This document shows, in pieces, positions 22,519 through 26,221 of a stretch of 26,221 bases of DNA (within the stretch, counting starts at the first letter, position 1; every line of letters starts with the position of its first letter). The notes below the pieces were generated by a model. The model saw only the letters and a list, made by a program, of their open reading frames with translations, was not told the origin of the DNA and did no database searches. The stretch is from positions 1 through 26,221 of IMG/VR virus record IMGVR_UViG_3300025809_000110; one strand, given 5' to 3'. Origin of the DNA: a virus. The position numbers were made by a program, and so were the translations under genes.

Positions 22519-25500
22519 ATGCCTATTTACAAAAACGAGTCAGGTGAAACTATGACGCAAGAGCTGTTGCAGGAAGCTGCAGAAATGAGCGGAATGACTA
22601 TTGACCAATACGCAAGCTCTCTTGGATACAAATTAGTAGACGAAGAAGAAGAAACTGTTATAGACCCGGGAAAAGAAATGGGCGCTGCAACTCAGGGTGC
22701 AAGTGTGGGGCCTCTAAGACCAGAGTACCAGGACCAGGAACAAGCTTTGCCATTAAACGGTACGGGTTGGAACTTGGAAAATATTTTATCGGATTCACAA
22801 AATCCAGTTAGTGCAGAATTAGATACTCCAACAGGTAAAACAGACGAAAAAGGTGGATGGTTAACAATGGATAGCAAGCTGGAAACAGCAAGAGCTGCAT
22901 TAAATGCTATTAAAATTTCATCTGAACAAGTAGGTGAAATTGAAGCGCAAGCAGATAAACCTATTGAGATTGTAGAAAGAGAATTGGAATACAATTATAA
23001 ATTAGATAAAATGCTGCCTACGGGTCCTATCATTAACACCACTTATGAAGATGCCTATAAGGATTACATACAACAGGCTAAGGTAAGTTTAGCGCAATCG
23101 TCCAATAATGAGTATGATGTATATAATGTACCTGAAGACCAATGGAGAGAAAAAGCTAGAGGTATGTACATTGACGAGAAAAAAGCAACTGAGATGCGTC
23201 GTCAGTCTGAAGAGGTATTAGAACAATACGAAAAAGATGTTTTTGGCAGTTGGTTTAGCTTTGCTAGAGGTAAAAAGCTTCTTAAAGGGGCCGCTGGAGT
23301 TCCGTCATACGTGCTTACAGATGAGGAAGCAGAGTATGTTGCAGGTCATGCTATATTAACCTCTGAGCTTAAAGAACAAGGCAAAGAAGCTAATGCTGAG
23401 TTTTCATCAACAGTAGACAAAATTACTACATACGCCAATATAATGCAAACTACTTCGGTAGAACTTAATGACTTGCAGTTTAAATTTAATAACGATCCCG
23501 GCTCTATAACAGAGATGGACAAATTAAGATATACAGAGTTAGCGAATACCCAAGCTACAGCTGGTCAAATATATGGTACTTTATTTAATAAATTAGGTGA
23601 ATTAGAAGGTACTTCAGATAAGGTTAATATCCTAGCGGATATGACCAAGAGAACATATAATAATCTTGACGTTGCTACAAATAGAATAACAGGAGCAGTT
23701 GTAAGAACTATGGCTGGACTGGGTAGTGTTGCGCATGAGCTTAGTCCCCAACAATTAATTAAAAGAACTACTGGATACGACGTAAACGAAGAAGGTGGGT
23801 ATTTACCAATGTTCTTAGCAGGTGTTGCTCCTGCTGGCTCTGACACTTTTAAAGAAGGGGTTGACGCGTTATACAGGGGAGTTGAAGAAATAGAAAATGC
23901 TACAAAACAACGACAACAGCTAGGGGAAATACAAGGGATTGAAGATTTTGGTGAGTTTATGCTAGATCTTTTTAGCGAGCAGGCCGTAAACACAGCTATT
24001 ACAGTTGGTACCGGCGGAGCTGGTCTTATTGCTGTATCTGCTGCTGCGGGTGGTAACAAGTTCAATGACATGGACTTAGAAATGGAACATGATCCAGATC
24101 TAAAAATCTCCGCATTCCAATTTTATGGTGCTGGAATTCTTTATGGTGCTGCTGAATATGTTACAGAAAAAGTTTCTCTTGGCCAAGCAAAAAGAGGTTT
24201 AGACTATTTAAAGTTTGGTAAAAACAACTTTAAGAAAGCTACGAAAGGAGCTAAGTCTTTTGATGTTGGCGAAGGTTTTACATTGGATACATTTTCAAAA
24301 AGAAAAGCTTTACTTGATTACGGTATAAACGTTAATAAAGAAGGTGGTGCTGAATTTGCGGCTCAACTTATAAACAATGGTGTTGATAAATTTTTATTAG
24401 ATAAAGACATCGCTATTACAGACGGGCTTGGTGAAGCATACTTGACGGGGTCTATAATGTCTGGCCTTGGATTTCAAGCACCAGTATTAGCAGGTGATAT
24501 ATACAGAGCTTTTAACGGAAGTAGTGAAATAACAAAGTTAAACAATAGATCCCAAAGACTTGAAGCTATTAGAAAGCAGCGTGAAACTATAATAAAAAAC
24601 ATGCCTAAAAATGGGGATGCTAATGCTGAAAACACTTTAAACATACTAGCAGAAGAGGCTGATAAGTTAATAATTGAAAACTTAAAATCTAAAAAGATTA
24701 ACGAGAATAGAATCAATGAGCTTAATAATAATGACAAAAGAACATTATTAGACATTGATGCTGAAACATACAAACTTAAACGTGGAATTGATAAGTTAAA
24801 TGAGAATCCTAACTTAGCCATGGAACAAAAGAAAAAGCTTATTGCAGATCTTCAGACTAAGATTATGGTGGCTAACCAGGTTAAAAATGTTATAATAGCA
24901 AATTCAACCAACTCTAAAGCTGTAGAAAAACAAAATAGACAGCAAATGCAGTATGCTGCGGAAAAAGATTTAACCTTTAAAGCTATTAATGCCACTACTC
25001 AAGAGCAAGCATATGAAGAGGTAGCAGTAGAACTTGACAATAAAATTGCAGAGATAAAAGAATCAGGTGAATTATCTAAAGAGCAAAAAGATCAAATAGA
25101 AGGAATTAAAGCCGTTAAAGTAGCAGTAAAAGAAGCTACTGATAATGGTAAATCTGCAGGGATGATGTTTGGGGCAGAAGTTGGTATTCCTATAGCTATA
25201 TCTGTAGGAGAAACTCTAGCAGCAGCAGGCTTAGGGGCTACTATTCTACACGAAACAGCGCATGCAACTTTATTTAAAAAGTTATTTGAAGGCAATGCGG
25301 ATATTATAGGATTAGTGTCTAGCTTTGAATCCTACATGACCGCCAACTTCAAAGGAGCACAAGCTAAGTTTGATCGCATTGACGCAGAATATCCTTTAGG
25401 AGAAGGCCCAGGCAAATTCTCAGCCGCTGAAATAGCTGAAGAAAAACTTGCTACCATGTTAGAGTACACTTACAATGTAGACATGAGTAAAGATCGTACA

Positions 25501-26221
25501 TTCTCTAAAAAAGTTGTAGATCAATTTAGAAAGGTTATACCAAAGTCAGAAGTAACAACCATAAAAAATGGACAAGACGTATTTAGAGCATTACAAAGTT
25601 TTGCTAGAGGATTTGATAAAGGAGAAATAACAGGTTTAGCAGATAAAGTACTTAAGGGTAATGTAAAAGCCGCTCAAACCGAAGCAAAGAAACAAGCTAA
25701 GCAATCAAAAGTTGCGCCTTCATTGACATCCGCAAAAGATAACTTAGGTAAAATTGAAGCTAAAGATTTAAAAGGTGTTGGAGCACAGACAGATATAGCT
25801 ATGGAGCTTCCTGGTATGGCATTAGCTCAAGTGCTTGGTAGATTTAACTTATCTCCACAAGTAGCAGCTGACATGAGAGATGCTGTAGTTGAGAAAATAT
25901 ATTTAGCTCAAGAAACAACTAAATGGGATGGTAGAGGTCAGTTATATGGCTTTATAAACGGTCGTATAGCTCTTAGAATCAAAGATATTGTAAAAGAGGA
26001 ATATAATAGACCTGCAGAAGAAAGATTATTTTTGTCATCAGTAGAGGGGCTTCAGGCTGAAGATCAGAAGGGTTTAGCTACACCTGATCCAACTCCAACT
26101 AAAACAGCTGAAAAACCTAAGTATAGAAAAATAAAAGACAGTAATGTTGTTTCTAATGAAACTATAGGAAAAATTAAAGCAAAAATAGTAAGCGCAGCTA
26201 GAGTATTAAAATCTAAACTAG
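22519..26221 (+). CDS. Giant ejection-type virion protein with HExxH zincin motif (3' truncated)
   Basis: The frame is open from ATG 22519 to the window end, giving at least 1234 residues with no stop. Residues 1-35 are a short helical start (MTIDQYASSLGYKLVDEEEE). Residues 489-513 are a Gly/Ala-rich hydrophobic stretch. Residues 680-870 are mainly charged coiled coil. A second hydrophobic segment (about 880-910, AISVGETLAAAGLGATIL) leads directly into HETAH (911-915), an HExxH metallopeptidase motif. About 60 residues later EEKLA (974-978) supplies candidate third-ligand glutamates, as in gluzincins. Residues 1135-1160 contain a WDGRGQLYGFINGRIALRIK segment. Very large multidomain proteins with peptidase modules are known from phages (polyvalent proteins and T7 gp16-type ejected proteins). 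Position after three internal-type genes supports ejection with the DNA. Enzyme activity is unproven, and the full domain set lies beyond the window. Confidence 0.78.
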   Translation, partial: MPIYKNESGETMTQELLQEAAEMSGMTIDQYASSLGYKLVDEEEETVIDPGKEMGAATQGASVGPLRPEYQDQEQALPLNGTGWNLENILSDSQNPVSAELDTPTGKTDEKGGWLTMDSKLETARAALNAIKISSEQVGEIEAQADKPIEIVERELEYNYKLDKMLPTGPIINTTYEDAYKDYIQQAKVSLAQSSNNEYDVYNVPEDQWREKARGMYIDEKKATEMRRQSEEVLEQYEKDVFGSWFSFARGKKLLKGAAGVPSYVLTDEEAEYVAGHAILTSELKEQGKEANAEFSSTVDKITTYANIMQTTSVELNDLQFKFNNDPGSITEMDKLRYTELANTQATAGQIYGTLFNKLGELEGTSDKVNILADMTKRTYNNLDVATNRITGAVVRTMAGLGSVAHELSPQQLIKRTTGYDVNEEGGYLPMFLAGVAPAGSDTFKEGVDALYRGVEEIENATKQRQQLGEIQGIEDFGEFMLDLFSEQAVNTAITVGTGGAGLIAVSAAAGGNKFNDMDLEMEHDPDLKISAFQFYGAGILYGAAEYVTEKVSLGQAKRGLDYLKFGKNNFKKATKGAKSFDVGEGFTLDTFSKRKALLDYGINVNKEGGAEFAAQLINNGVDKFLLDKDIAITDGLGEAYLTGSIMSGLGFQAPVLAGDIYRAFNGSSEITKLNNRSQRLEAIRKQRETIIKNMPKNGDANAENTLNILAEEADKLIIENLKSKKINENRINELNNNDKRTLLDIDAETYKLKRGIDKLNENPNLAMEQKKKLIADLQTKIMVANQVKNVIIANSTNSKAVEKQNRQQMQYAAEKDLTFKAINATTQEQAYEEVAVELDNKIAEIKESGELSKEQKDQIEGIKAVKVAVKEATDNGKSAGMMFGAEVGIPIAISVGETLAAAGLGATILHETAHATLFKKLFEGNADIIGLVSSFESYMTANFKGAQAKFDRIDAEYPLGEGPGKFSAAEIAEEKLATMLEYTYNVDMSKDRTFSKKVVDQFRKVIPKSEVTTIKNGQDVFRALQSFARGFDKGEITGLADKVLKGNVKAAQTEAKKQAKQSKVAPSLTSAKDNLGKIEAKDLKGVGAQTDIAMELPGMALAQVLGRFNLSPQVAADMRDAVVEKIYLAQETTKWDGRGQLYGFINGRIALRIKDIVKEEYNRPAEERLFLSSVEGLQAEDQKGLATPDPTPTKTAEKPKYRKIKDSNVVSNETIGKIKAKIVSAARVLKSKL

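Noticed and set aside
23565-24071. Minus-strand open frame of 168 codons
   Set aside because: Antisense shadow of the giant ejection-type gene, with Ser/Pro/Leu-rich composition typical of such shadows and no coherent neighbours on that strand.
1-26221. tRNA genes, CRISPR arrays, insertion sequences, integrase or attachment sites
   Set aside because: No cloverleaf with a GTTCRA-type T arm, no regularly spaced repeats, no transposase-like or integrase-like frame, and no long terminal inverted repeats were seen by reading. Intergenic space is too short to hold most of these.

Overview
This window looks like the virion-structure and packaging module of a lytic, short-tailed (podovirus-type) double-stranded DNA phage. 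The likely host is a Bacteroidota bacterium, probably marine or aquatic. Evidence for this is as follows. Every gene lies on the + strand. Coding density is close to complete, and genes touch or overlap by a few bases. The sequence is AT-rich. Genes are preceded by A/T-rich leaders rather than clear GGAGG-type ribosome binding sites, which is typical of Bacteroidota and their phages. The order is terminase, portal, scaffold, major capsid protein, head-tail ring proteins, nozzle, then internal or ejected proteins. From memory of the families, the terminase, portal, ring and nozzle sequences resemble those of environmental Flavobacteriia podoviruses and, more distantly, crAss-like phages (Crassvirales). 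I could not run a search to confirm this. TAA, TAG and TGA are all used as ordinary stops, so the standard code applies here.

Layout: (1) 1-3463 is a run of small genes. It holds the tail end of an unidentified gene, two very basic low-complexity proteins, a GTA-type three-helix holin, two tiny conserved-type proteins, a protein that reads as two GroES-like co-chaperonin barrels in tandem, and a 90-residue helical protein overlapping terL that could be the small terminase. (2) 3460-10736 is the packaging and head block: TerL, portal with a long Gln-rich tail, an acidic putative scaffold and the major capsid protein. (3) 10737-11718 holds a putative auxiliary head protein flanked on both sides by a long two-tier RNA hairpin; these are the only two sizeable intergenic gaps. 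(4) 11719-19732 is the head-tail connector: two ring or adaptor proteins, a 1503-residue nozzle or muzzle protein with Ig-like and cysteine-rich C-terminal parts, and a separate 466-residue propeller-like protein. (5) 19748-26221 is the ejection set: a GNAT-fold protein, a gp14-like membrane-active internal protein, a 532-residue unknown protein, and the first 1234 residues of a giant protein carrying an HExxH zincin motif.

The genes work together as one late operon. TerL and portal package DNA into a shell of capsid protein built on the scaffold. The ring and nozzle proteins form the short tail. The internal proteins are presumably packaged in the head and injected ahead of or with the DNA. 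The holin opens the inner membrane at lysis. No integrase, replication gene, tRNA, insertion sequence or CRISPR array is visible. The most interesting points are the giant zincin-bearing ejection protein, the tandem GroES-like protein, the separately encoded nozzle halves with an adhesin-like insertion, the paired hairpins around the auxiliary head gene, and a sharply bounded stretch of foreign-looking codon use in the ATPase core of terL.
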